In this document: in pieces, positions 46,930 to 55,303 of the stretch | How positions within the stretch are numbered: the stretch's first letter is position 1 | Layout: each line of letters starts with the position of its first letter | DNA from: CALMZY01 sp052033915 | GTDB lineage: Bacteria > Verrucomicrobiota > Kiritimatiellia > CAIQIC01 > JAGNIJ01 | Assembly (NCBI GenBank): GCA_052033915.1 | Contig: JBPOJF010000006.1 | Coordinates: forward strand, 248,001-312,000 | DNA length: 64,000 nucleotides | Direction: 5' to 3' | Program-made: the position numbers and the translations under genes | Notes under the pieces: generated by a model | Database searches by the model: none | Told to the model about the DNA's origin: nothing | Seen by the model: only the letters and a program-made list of their open reading frames with translations

Positions 46930-47577
46930 ATGAAATATGCCGTCATGATCGTAACCGCATTCTGTTGCTTGACCGTAGCTCATGCCGACCTGGTCATCAC
47001 CGAGGTCATGTCCGCCTCCTCTCACACGAACAGCGCGGCCAATGGCGACTGGTGGGAGTTGTACAATTCAGGCGCAGTCGCCATCGACCTGACCCCCTAC
47101 TCCTGGGACGACAACAGCGCGGCCCCCGGTTCGGCCGACTTCAATGGCCTGACGATTGGCGCTGGAGAAGCGATCATCATCTGCCAGGAAACCATCGGGG
47201 CAGAGCAAGCCTGGAAGGACCTGTGGGGCCTGTCGAGCGTCACGGTGGTTAACCTTGGCAACACCAAATTCCAGAACTTCAGCAGCAGCGGCGACGAGAT
47301 TCACATTTATGACGCATCGTCGAATGAGGTCACCTCGGTGACCTTCGGCGCAGCAACTGCCGGGTTCTCTTTCGCGTGGGATGCAGCCGGCAATTCCCTG
47401 GGGTTGAGCGTCAACGGCGTGAACGGCGCATTTCAGGCAACAGCGGCCGCGGGCGGCGGCCCGGATATCGCGTCACCGGGCGCAGTGGTCATTCCCGAAC
47501 CCGGCACCCTCGCCTTGCTGGGCTTGAGCGGTCTTCTTGTACTCTGCCGGCGCTTTTCCCGTCCGCCATGGAGTTGA
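46930..47577 (+). CDS. Secreted lamin-tail-like protein with PEP-CTERM sorting signal
   Basis: The 215-residue protein has a signal peptide (about 1-19, ends AHA), a lamin-tail/LTD-type beta domain (LVITEVMSASSHTNS, GDWWELYNSG, FNGLTIGAGEAIIIC) and a C-terminal PEP-CTERM signal (VIPEPGTLALLGLSGLLVL plus CRR). Such signals are cut by exosortase and are linked to exopolysaccharide producers. GAGGAA precedes the ATG. No exosortase is in the window; the glycan cluster starts 2 kb further. Confidence 0.88.
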   Translation: MKYAVMIVTAFCCLTVAHADLVITEVMSASSHTNSAANGDWWELYNSGAVAIDLTPYSWDDNSAAPGSADFNGLTIGAGEAIIICQETIGAEQAWKDLWGLSSVTVVNLGNTKFQNFSSSGDEIHIYDASSNEVTSVTFGAATAGFSFAWDAAGNSLGLSVNGVNGAFQATAAAGGGPDIASPGAVVIPEPGTLALLGLSGLLVLCRRFSRPPWS

Positions 47578-47664
47578 ACGCCCCGGTCGAGAGGAACGCG
47601 CGCCGGGGAATGTCGAGGCGCCCGTGCTTCCGCCTGCGACAAGAGGGATTTCCAAAACACCGCG

Positions 47665-49155
47665 CTACGGCTCGCGGGTCGTGAACGACTTCATGTCGCG
47701 GGCGCAGAGAATCTGGATCACGTTGCGGCCGGAGACCGCCGCGGGAGGAAGACCGCCGCCCGGCTCGACCCACTGACCGGCCATGTAGAAATTCTCCAAG
47801 CCCGGCAGGGTCTTCTTCATGCGGATGCTCATCGACTTCGTGGTAAGGAGCCATCCCTCCCACGCGCCCTTCCACACACCCGTGTACCGCTGGTAGGTCA
47901 CCGGCGTCGCGACGTCGATCATCTCGACCTGCGTCTCGATGCCCGGATACTTCTTCGCCAACTGACGGACGACGGATTCCCCCGCCTTCTTCTTCTCGTC
48001 GTCGTACTTCTGCCGGTCGGCCGACAACTTTTTCCAGTACTCGTAACCGGCATCCATCGTAACCTGCACGACGGATTTGCCCGGCGGCGCAAAGCTCGAA
48101 TCATGGCAGAAATGCTGCACGGCCAGCCGGCGGCGCGCGCTGCCGCCGATCTTCACCGGCTTTTCGAGAAGCCACGCCTGCGTATGAGGCTCGCCGGACA
48201 GGTCGCGCGCCACGCCGAGCGACACAAGAAGCAGCGGAGGGAAGGTCGGGAGCGACTTGTAGTAGCTCCGGATCGTATCGTCGATGAACCTGCCCTTCAG
48301 CATGTCGAACACGGTCGCGTGGCCGTCGGCCGCCGAAATCACGACATCCGCCTTGTGCTCCGTCCCGTCCTCAAGCTTCACGCCCACGGCGCGACGGCCG
48401 GAGACGAGGATCTCGGCCACTTTGGACTTGTACCGGATCTCGCCGCCGAGCGCCTTGTAGCGCGTCTCGACGGCCTCGGAGAACGCCCGCGAGCCGCCGA
48501 GCGGCATGCCGGCCACCTTGCGGTCCTGCCACGCGAGGGTCATCAGCATGCCGATGACGGGAAAGTCCTTGAGATCGAACACGGCCTTGAGGGCTTCGCG
48601 CAGGAAGGCGTCCTTGATCTGCGCCGCGAACTCGTTGAGGCTGTGCTTGCCGTACTTGAAGAAGATGCCGAAGTACGGAAGCGTCTTGACAAAGGAATCG
48701 AACGAATCCTTGAACGTCCAGAGCTCGTGCGGCTTTTCCAATCCCATGTCGTACTCGCCCAGCTTGCGGATCGCGTCCACAAAGCCGTCGATAACCTTGG
48801 CGTCCCCGGGGGCCAGCTCCTTCATGTGCTTGCGAAGCTTCTCGGCGCGGGTGTACACGATGAACGTCTTTCCGCCGCCGGTCACGCGCAGGTACTCGTC
48901 GGGGTCCACGAACTTCCGGCCCTGCACCGCGCCCAATTCCCTCCACATCTTGTTGAACGAGTTGGCGGAACTGGAGCCGACGAGCCAGTGAATGCATCCG
49001 TCGATGGTGTAGCCGTTGCGAGTCCACCCCGTACACTGGCCGCCGGGCCGGTTATGCATCTCGAAAATCGTGGTCTGATATCCATTCATCCGGCCGTAGC
49101 ATCCGGCTGACAAACCCGCGATCCCGCCGCCAATGATTGCGATGGATTTACTCAT
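47665..49155 (-). CDS. FAD-dependent oxidoreductase, phytoene desaturase-like
   Basis: The 496-residue protein from ATG 49155 has the dinucleotide fold IAIIGGGIAGLSAGCYGR at its N-terminus and GWTRNGYTIDGCIHWLVGS. Near the end is a typical C-terminal FAD contact (FYMAGQWVEPGGGLPPAAVS). This pattern fits CrtI/retinol saturase-like amine-oxidase family members. No carotenoid gene is adjacent, so the substrate is open. The upstream frame is repeat DNA and is excluded. Confidence 0.85.
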   Translation of the reverse strand: MSKSIAIIGGGIAGLSAGCYGRMNGYQTTIFEMHNRPGGQCTGWTRNGYTIDGCIHWLVGSSSANSFNKMWRELGAVQGRKFVDPDEYLRVTGGGKTFIVYTRAEKLRKHMKELAPGDAKVIDGFVDAIRKLGEYDMGLEKPHELWTFKDSFDSFVKTLPYFGIFFKYGKHSLNEFAAQIKDAFLREALKAVFDLKDFPVIGMLMTLAWQDRKVAGMPLGGSRAFSEAVETRYKALGGEIRYKSKVAEILVSGRRAVGVKLEDGTEHKADVVISAADGHATVFDMLKGRFIDDTIRSYYKSLPTFPPLLLVSLGVARDLSGEPHTQAWLLEKPVKIGGSARRRLAVQHFCHDSSFAPPGKSVVQVTMDAGYEYWKKLSADRQKYDDEKKKAGESVVRQLAKKYPGIETQVEMIDVATPVTYQRYTGVWKGAWEGWLLTTKSMSIRMKKTLPGLENFYMAGQWVEPGGGLPPAAVSGRNVIQILCARDMKSFTTREP

Positions 49156-49268
49156 GATGAGGGTCATTAAACCTAAAAGCGGATTCCGGCGCAAATGGAA
49201 AGGAAACGCGGCTGCGGACGGCATTGTCCGCGTCCAAACCCTGGTCCCGGCGCCGCGCGAGGTCGGAT

Positions 49269-49314
49269 TTCCAACGATTGGAAGAACGCGCCCGCGTTTT
49301 TCCAAGGGTTGGAA
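49269..49314. repeat. Paired 15-nt palindromes, copy 2
   Basis: TTCCAACGATTGGAA (49269-49283) and TTCCAAGGGTTGGAA (49300-49314) are 16 nt apart, the same spacing as in the copy at 26051. It sits in the 271-nt divergent spacer between the FAD oxidoreductase and the first glycan gene. Outside the palindromes the two copies share little except TTTTTCCAAGG. Confidence 0.8.
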
Positions 49315-49388
49315 GAAAAGCCTTTTTTGGAAGAAACAAATCCGGGCGGACGGTGTCCAATGGAGTATCACATCGTGTATCCGACTGA

Positions 49389-49417
49389 TTGACACGTTTT
49401 CGGCGCGCAGGTACGGT
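49389..49417 (+). promoter_or_regulatory. Candidate promoter of the glycan operon
   Basis: TTGACA (perfect), a 17-nt spacer and TACGGT end only 9 nt before the ATG at 49427. If used, the mRNA would be nearly leaderless; no ribosome-binding site stands before that ATG. Confidence 0.4.
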
Positions 49418-49426
49418 AATCCGCAT

Positions 49427-50374
49427 ATGAATAATACTTCCCGAACCGTTCTCGTAACCGGCGCGGCCGGCTACCTGGGATCCATCGCGGTCCCCGAACT
49501 CCTCAAGTTGGGCCATCGCGTGATCGCCGTGGACAATTTCATGTACGGCCAACCGTCCCTGCTCGACGTCTGTTACGATCCGAATCTGGACATCGTGCGC
49601 GCCGACGTGCGGAACGAGGCGACAATGAAGAAGCTCCTGGCGAAGGCCGATGTCATCCTCCCCCTCGCCTGCCTGGTGGGCGCGCCGATCTGCGAGCAGA
49701 AGCCCATCGAGGCGCGTTCGATCAACCTGGACGCGATCACGATGCTCCTCGACGCGAGCAGCGAGGACCAGAAATTCATTGTCCCGGTAACCAACAGCGG
49801 GTATGGCGTGGGCCAGGACAACATTTACTGCACCGAGGAAACGCAGCTCAACCCGATCTCGGTGTACGGCAAGCTCAAGGCCGAACTGGAGAAGCGCCTC
49901 ATGGACAGCGGCCGCGCGGTCTCCCTGCGGCTGGCCACGGCGTTCGGCATCAGCCCGCGGATGCGGATCGACCTGCTGGTCAACGACTTCACCTACCGCG
50001 CGTGCACGGACCGATTCGTCGTCCTGTTCGAGGCGCACTTCAAGAGGAACTACTGCCACGTCCGGGACATCGCGGCGGCATTCATCCATTCCATGGAGAA
50101 CTTCGACCGGATGAAGAACCAGGCCTACAACGTGGGCCTGAGCGAGGCGAACCTGTCGAAGATGGAGCTCTGCCTCGAGATCCAGAAGCAGATCCCGGAG
50201 TTCACGATCATGGAATCCGCGATCGGCACGGACCCGGACCAGCGCAACTACATCGTGAGCAACGAGAAGATCGAGAAGACCGGCTTCAAGGCCCGGATCT
50301 CGATCGAACAGGGCGTCACGGAGCTGATCAAGGGATACAAGGTCATCCGTCGCAACCAGTATTCGAACGTCTGA
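49427..50374 (+). CDS. NAD-dependent epimerase/dehydratase (nucleotide-sugar)
   Basis: The 315-residue extended SDR protein has the NAD loop VLVTGAAGYLGS and the catalytic Tyr-x-x-x-Lys in SVYGKLKAE, with Ser-like residues in TNSGYGVG. The reading from ATG 49427 is chosen; the frame before it runs through the palindromic repeat. It is the first of four plus-strand sugar genes, ending on the start of the next (TGATG). Confidence 0.88.
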   Translation: MNNTSRTVLVTGAAGYLGSIAVPELLKLGHRVIAVDNFMYGQPSLLDVCYDPNLDIVRADVRNEATMKKLLAKADVILPLACLVGAPICEQKPIEARSINLDAITMLLDASSEDQKFIVPVTNSGYGVGQDNIYCTEETQLNPISVYGKLKAELEKRLMDSGRAVSLRLATAFGISPRMRIDLLVNDFTYRACTDRFVVLFEAHFKRNYCHVRDIAAAFIHSMENFDRMKNQAYNVGLSEANLSKMELCLEIQKQIPEFTIMESAIGTDPDQRNYIVSNEKIEKTGFKARISIEQGVTELIKGYKVIRRNQYSNV

Positions 50375-51327
50375 TGAACGATTCCCCTTACAAAAAGATC
50401 CTCGTGACCGGGGCCACCGGCTTTCTGGGCCGGCACATCGTGCCCGCGCTCCGGCACGAGTTGAACGCCGAGGTCGTCGGCGTCGGCCGGAAGGATTTCG
50501 ACCTGCTCAAGCCGGGCAGCGCGGAAGCGATGCTCGCGACATTCAAGCCGGACGCGGTCATCCACCTGGCCGCCCGCGTCGGCGGCATCATCGCGAACAA
50601 GAAGTATCCGGCGGACTTCTTCACCGACAACATCATGATGAACACGGTGACGTTCAACGCATGCCACAAGGCAGGCGTGAAGAAGTTCCTGACCTTGATC
50701 GGCGGCTGTTCCTATCCGGCGAAAGCGGCCTCGCCCATCGGCGAGGACCAGATGTGGAACGGGTACCCGCAACCGGAAAGCGCTGCGTATTCCGTCGCGA
50801 AGAAAATGCTTCTGGTGCAGTCGGACGCATACCGGCAACAGTATGGGTTCAATTCCATTGTCCTGATCCCCGGCAACGTGTACGGCGAGTACGACAATTT
50901 CAACGAAGAGTACTCACACGTGATCCCGGCACTCATCCGGCGCTTCACCGAGGCAAAGGAAAAGAACGCGCCGTCCATCGCGTGCTTCGGGTCCGGCCGC
51001 CCGACTCGGGATTTCGTGTACGCCGGCGACGTGGCCGCCGTGATCCCGTGGTTCCTGCTGAATTACGACCGCAGCGAGCCGGTCAACATCTCCACGGGCA
51101 CGCGGATCACGATCCAGGAGCTTTCCGAGACGATCAAGGAGGCGACCGGCTACCCGGGCGCGATCACGTGGGACACCTCCAAGCCGGACGGGCAGATCGA
51201 CAAGATTTTCTCGGTCGAGCGCCTGCACAAGCTGGGCCTGAACTGCCCCACCCCGCTGAAGGACGGGCTCCGGAAGACGGTGGCCTGGTTCCTCGCCGCG
51301 CGCAAGGAAGGATCGGTTCGGCTGTAG
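50374..51327 (+). CDS. GDP-L-fucose synthase-like epimerase/reductase
   Basis: The 317-residue extended SDR protein has VTGATGFLGRH, HLAARVGGIIANK, the Ser in GGCSYPA and YSVAKK. The motif VGGIxANxxxPADFFxxN is typical of GDP-fucose synthases, which do a 3,5-epimerisation and reduction. With the HddA/HddC-like genes nearby it may instead act on a GDP-heptose derivative. The start overlaps the previous stop by one base. Confidence 0.85.
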   Translation: MNDSPYKKILVTGATGFLGRHIVPALRHELNAEVVGVGRKDFDLLKPGSAEAMLATFKPDAVIHLAARVGGIIANKKYPADFFTDNIMMNTVTFNACHKAGVKKFLTLIGGCSYPAKAASPIGEDQMWNGYPQPESAAYSVAKKMLLVQSDAYRQQYGFNSIVLIPGNVYGEYDNFNEEYSHVIPALIRRFTEAKEKNAPSIACFGSGRPTRDFVYAGDVAAVIPWFLLNYDRSEPVNISTGTRITIQELSETIKEATGYPGAITWDTSKPDGQIDKIFSVERLHKLGLNCPTPLKDGLRKTVAWFLAARKEGSVRL

Positions 51328-51378
51328 CCGCGCGATGAAACGGAACGCAGAGAACGCTGCAATCCCAGGAGCCCTCGG

Positions 51379-52188
51379 ATGACCGCAACCTCCCCCACCT
51401 GTCTCGTGCTCGGCGGCAAGGGCTTCGTGGGTTCGGCCGTCGTGGCGGAAGCCGGCCGGCGGGGATATCGCGCGCAGGTGGTGGACAAGGACGAATACGC
51501 GGCCGCAATCGGCGCCTCCTGCGACCTGCTGATCAACGCGAACGGAAACTCCCGGAAGTACCTCGCGGCAAAAGACCCCGCTCAGGAGTTCGATCTTTCC
51601 GTCCGCTCCGTCCAGCGTTCGCTCCACGACTTCAAGACCGGGCACTACGTCCACCTCTCCACGATCGATGTGTACCCGGACCACGAGAACCCGGCGAGGA
51701 ACGCCGAGGACGCGCCCATCGACGAGAAGGCGTTGTCGCCCTACGGGTTCCACAAGCATCTCGCGGAGCGGCTGGTGCGTTACTACGCCCCGCGCTGGAC
51801 GATCATCCGCATGGGCGGGTTCGTCGGGCCGGGCCTGTGGAAAAACTCCATCCACGACCTGCTGACCGGGCGCGAACTGAAGGTCCACCCGGACTCGGTG
51901 TACCAGTATCTGCACACCGCCGTCCTCGCACAGCGGCTTTTTGATATTGTCGGGGTCAACCGCCCCTGCGAAATCTGGAATGTCTGCGGGGCGGGCGCCG
52001 TGTCGCTACGGGACGTGGCTTCGTGGATCCCGGGCGCGACATGGCCGGCAAACGCCGAGGGACTGCCCCGCGAGCACTACGAGATCAGTACGCGGAAAAC
52101 CGAGTCGCTGTTTTCATTGCCGCGTTCCGCGGACACGGTCCGGCGATTCGTCCAGGAGGTTCATTCAGGGAAGGAGCGTATCCAGTGA
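51379..52188 (+). CDS. NAD-dependent epimerase/dehydratase family protein
   Basis: This shorter (269 residues) SDR-like protein has the loop CLVLGGKGFVGSAV and YGFHKHLAE in the place of the Tyr-x-x-x-Lys motif, where Lys is displaced to a His-Lys-His context (Tyr-Gly-Phe-His-Lys). The middle is shortened. It is preceded by CAGGAG and ends on the start of the kinase gene. It may be a reductase in the same sugar pathway. Confidence 0.8.
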   Translation: MTATSPTCLVLGGKGFVGSAVVAEAGRRGYRAQVVDKDEYAAAIGASCDLLINANGNSRKYLAAKDPAQEFDLSVRSVQRSLHDFKTGHYVHLSTIDVYPDHENPARNAEDAPIDEKALSPYGFHKHLAERLVRYYAPRWTIIRMGGFVGPGLWKNSIHDLLTGRELKVHPDSVYQYLHTAVLAQRLFDIVGVNRPCEIWNVCGAGAVSLRDVASWIPGATWPANAEGLPREHYEISTRKTESLFSLPRSADTVRRFVQEVHSGKERIQ

Positions 52189-53174
52189 TTATCTCCCAAA
52201 CGCCTTTCAGGGTCAGTTTCTTGGGCGGCGGAACCGATTTCCCCGAGTTCTTCCGGGAACACGGCGGGGCCGCCCTCCTCACCAGCATCGGCCCGTCCTG
52301 CTACATTTCGATCCACCGGATCAACCAGTTCTTCCAGTTCCGGTTCCGCGCAAGCTACGCGAAGACGGAACTCGTCCAGAAGCCGTCCGAATTCCAGCAC
52401 CCGCTGATCCGCGAATGCCTGCTTGCGCTGGACATCAAGGAGGGGCTTGAAATCACCCACTTCTCGGATCTGCCGGGGCGTACCGGCCTGGGCACCTCCT
52501 CCTCGTTCACCGTGGGACTGCTGCACTGCCTGCACACCTTCCGGGGCGAGCGCGTGACGGCGGAAGATCTCGCCCGCGAAGCCATTCATATCGAGCGCGA
52601 GCGCGTGGGCGACGCGGGCGGCTGGCAGGATCAATATGCCGCGGCCTACGGCGGATTCATCCGACTCGATTTTCACAAGGACGGGCAGGTCGGCGTGCGC
52701 CCGCTGACCATCAGCAGCCGGCGCATGGGCGAATTGGAAAAGCACCTGTTGATGTTCTACATGGGCAAGGAGAAAACGGCAGAGCCCATCCTTCGGCAGC
52801 AGCAGAAGCAAACGAAGAAAAACGAAAAGGCGCTCCTGGAGATGCTCCATCTCGTCAACGAGGCCGAGAGCCTCATGACCCGCGAACAGCCGATCTCCGG
52901 CTTCGGCGAACTCCTGCGCCGCGCCTGGGAACTGAAGCGGACGCTGTCTGACGGCATCACGAACGATTCGATCGACCAGGCCTACGAGGCCGCGCGCCGG
53001 GCGGGAGCGACGGGCGGCAAAATCCTGGGCGCCGGCGGACGCGGGTTCCTGCTCCTCTTCGCCAAGCCGGAATATCATTCCGCGATCCGGGACCGGCTGG
53101 CGCCCTTGCAGGAAGTGGATGTCCGTTTCAGCCAGTGCGGGAGCCGCATCATCTTCCAGGCCCCGGACATGTGA
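52185..53174 (+). CDS. GHMP sugar kinase, HddA-like
   Basis: The 329-residue kinase starts at GTG 52185 with AAGGAG 9 nt upstream, overlapping the previous stop. PFRVSFLGGGTDFPEFF, the GHMP motif LPGRTGLGTSSSFTVGLL and GATGGKILGAGGRGFLLLF mark D-glycero-D-manno-heptose 7-phosphate kinase-like proteins. These give heptose 1,7-bisphosphate on the way to GDP-heptose. The HddC-like enzyme lies 1.4 kb away. Confidence 0.87.
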   Translation: MIISQTPFRVSFLGGGTDFPEFFREHGGAALLTSIGPSCYISIHRINQFFQFRFRASYAKTELVQKPSEFQHPLIRECLLALDIKEGLEITHFSDLPGRTGLGTSSSFTVGLLHCLHTFRGERVTAEDLAREAIHIERERVGDAGGWQDQYAAAYGGFIRLDFHKDGQVGVRPLTISSRRMGELEKHLLMFYMGKEKTAEPILRQQQKQTKKNEKALLEMLHLVNEAESLMTREQPISGFGELLRRAWELKRTLSDGITNDSIDQAYEAARRAGATGGKILGAGGRGFLLLFAKPEYHSAIRDRLAPLQEVDVRFSQCGSRIIFQAPDM

Positions 53175-53192
53175 AAACCGCCGCGAGGGGCT

Positions 53193-54413
53193 TCACCGGA
53201 GAAACGATTGCAGCGTCTTGACGGTGTTTTCCGTGATGGTCGCGGGATCGAACTCCGCGACCGCGCGCTGGCGCCCCGCCTCGCCCATCCGCGCCCGCAA
53301 CGCCGGATCGGCCTTCAGTCGGGCCAGCTTGCCCAGAAACTCGTCCTTGTTGCCGGGATCGAACAGGCATCCCTCAGTCCCTTCCGTCACAATCTCGGAA
53401 ATCCCCTTCAGGCGCGCCGCCAGAACCGGGAGGCCGCACATCAGGCAGTGGATCAGCGTGCCCGTCACGTGAAAATGATCGGTGAACTGCCCCACGCGCA
53501 TGACAAGCCCGATGTCGCTCGAATTGAGATGGGCCGCCACCTCGCGGCTGTTGGGCAGCCATCCCGTGAAAACGACCTGCCGCTGGAGATTCGCTTGTTC
53601 CGCCGCCGCCTTGAGCCGGGGCAGTTCCCCGCCCCCGCCCACGACGAGAAACTTCAGGCGCGGATCGTCCCGCAACACCGGCGTCAGCCATTCCAGGACC
53701 CGGCCGATCCCCTTGTTCGGATGCATAATCCCGTGATGGCAGATCACCACGTCCTCCGACTCGAAGCCGTAACGACGGCGCAATTCCTCATTCCGTTCCG
53801 GCTTGAAGACGTCCAGCTTGAAGGCGTCCCGAAGAACAAAGACGTTTGACGGATTCACGCCCTGCGAAACCAGGTACTCTTTCGTGCTCTCCGCGCGCGT
53901 GACAATGCACACGGCGCGCCGCCAGGCGCGCCGGTCGAGCCGCAAAACGGCCGCGCTCAGCGGGGCCAGCCACGGATACTTCTCGCGATAGACCTCCATG
54001 AAGAAGTCCGCAACCGTAAGGGCTGTCGGACGGCCCGACAGCCGTTCCACAATCAGACCGGCCAGCGGAATGCTTTCGTCGATCCACACCAGATCGGCGC
54101 GTCGGAAGCGGAGATACAGCGCCAGGAACGGCAGGCACAGGTACCAAAGCCCCGTTTTCACGAGCTTGTCCAGCGGACTGGCGCGGTTCACGGTGAAGGG
54201 CACGCCCAGGTACCGCACGCCGGGAAACCGGCACTCGTCGGGAATGCGGCGCGCGTTCGGCCCGATGTAAAGCACGTCGCTCTCGCGGCCCAGCCTCTCC
54301 ACGATTTCCGGGATGATCTGATGGAGTTCGGCGTGGTCCTTGAAGCCGTAGCGGAAAAGGAACGCGATCCGTTTTTTCGAAGAGGCGATCTGTTCGGGGG
54401 ACATTGGTTTCAT
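53193..54413 (-). CDS. Glycosyltransferase, group 1 (GT4 fold)
   Basis: The 406-residue protein has two Rossmann-like domains. The C-terminal half has CHHGIMHPNKGIGRVLEW, FLVVGGGGELPRLK, VVFTGWLPNSREV and the nucleotide-sugar Glu region (GTEGCLFDPGN). The acceptor is unknown. AGGAAC stands upstream. It is transcribed against its neighbours. The 185-nt spacer to the nucleotidyltransferase holds a short CCTGAC/GTCAGG stem and nothing more. Confidence 0.88.
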   Translation of the reverse strand: MKPMSPEQIASSKKRIAFLFRYGFKDHAELHQIIPEIVERLGRESDVLYIGPNARRIPDECRFPGVRYLGVPFTVNRASPLDKLVKTGLWYLCLPFLALYLRFRRADLVWIDESIPLAGLIVERLSGRPTALTVADFFMEVYREKYPWLAPLSAAVLRLDRRAWRRAVCIVTRAESTKEYLVSQGVNPSNVFVLRDAFKLDVFKPERNEELRRRYGFESEDVVICHHGIMHPNKGIGRVLEWLTPVLRDDPRLKFLVVGGGGELPRLKAAAEQANLQRQVVFTGWLPNSREVAAHLNSSDIGLVMRVGQFTDHFHVTGTLIHCLMCGLPVLAARLKGISEIVTEGTEGCLFDPGNKDEFLGKLARLKADPALRARMGEAGRQRAVAEFDPATITENTVKTLQSFLR

Positions 54414-54598
54414 CCTGGATCTGTTCCTGACGACCCGATTTCCCGGTCAGGATAGCGACCGCGAAAGAGGCGATCAAGCAGAACTGCCCCGGCAGGGGCC
54501 CGGAAGAATCTGCAAAGGAGAGCAGAATGTTATTGCCCAGAGGTTCGTAAATCAGTTAGCAATCTCAGGGAACATACCCGTTGGAGGTCTCTTAAAGT

Positions 54599-55303
54599 AT
54601 GCAGGCGATCATACTGGCCGGGGGAAAGGGAACGCGACTCCGCGAATTGTATCCGGACACGCCGAAGGCGCTGATTCCGATCAACGGCCAGCCGTTCATT
54701 TCCTGGCAGCTCAAGTGGCTGGCGTCCGCGGGAATCCATGCCGTGCACGTGGCCGCGGGCTACATGGCGTCCCCGGTCCGCGAGTGGGTCAAGGCGAACA
54801 CCCCGGCGGGCATGACCCTTACCCTGTCCGAAGAGCCCGAGGCCCTCGGGACTGCCGGCGGTCTGAAATACGTCGAGAAATTCATCCAGACCAACCCTTT
54901 CGTGGTCGTCAACGGGGATACCCTGCTTCCGATGATCGATTGGTATCAGTTCATGGAAGCGCACCGGCTCTCGAGCGCCGCGGTGACGATGGCCGTGACG
55001 CCCGTCGCCCAGGCGGGCCGGTATGGAACGGTGGAGTTCGACGACTCGCGGATCGTGAGCGCCTTTCTCGAAAAGCAGGAACGCGCGGCGGGCTGGGTCA
55101 ACGGCGGCCTCTACATCATGAACCAGGAAACGATGCGGCACATCATGCCGGACAAAACGCTGTCCCTCGAAACGGATGTTTTCCCCGTCATGTCCTGGCT
55201 GCGCATCCTGCAGGTTTACCTTGCGGATCCGCCCCTGCTGGACATGGGTACGCCTCATGGCATCCAGGAGATGGAAGCCTTCCTCTCATCGCACAGCCGG
55301 TGA
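54599..55303 (+). CDS. Sugar-1-phosphate nucleotidyltransferase, HddC-like
   Basis: The 234-residue enzyme has AIILAGGKGTRLRELYPDTP, the Lys in KALIPINGQPF and the metal Asp in VVVNGDTLL. EEPEALGTAGGLK and the length fit D-glycero-alpha-D-manno-heptose-1-phosphate guanylyltransferase and related glucose-1-phosphate enzymes. With the kinase at 52185 it suggests GDP-heptose synthesis. GGAGG lies 10 nt before the ATG. The 3' end overlaps the facing glycosyltransferase by 18 nt. Confidence 0.87.
   Translation: MQAIILAGGKGTRLRELYPDTPKALIPINGQPFISWQLKWLASAGIHAVHVAAGYMASPVREWVKANTPAGMTLTLSEEPEALGTAGGLKYVEKFIQTNPFVVVNGDTLLPMIDWYQFMEAHRLSSAAVTMAVTPVAQAGRYGTVEFDDSRIVSAFLEKQERAAGWVNGGLYIMNQETMRHIMPDKTLSLETDVFPVMSWLRILQVYLADPPLLDMGTPHGIQEMEAFLSSHSR

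Noticed and set aside
49133..49426. A 98-residue extension of the first epimerase.
   Set aside because: It reads through the FAD oxidoreductase start and the palindromic repeat; the Rossmann fold begins right after ATG 49427.
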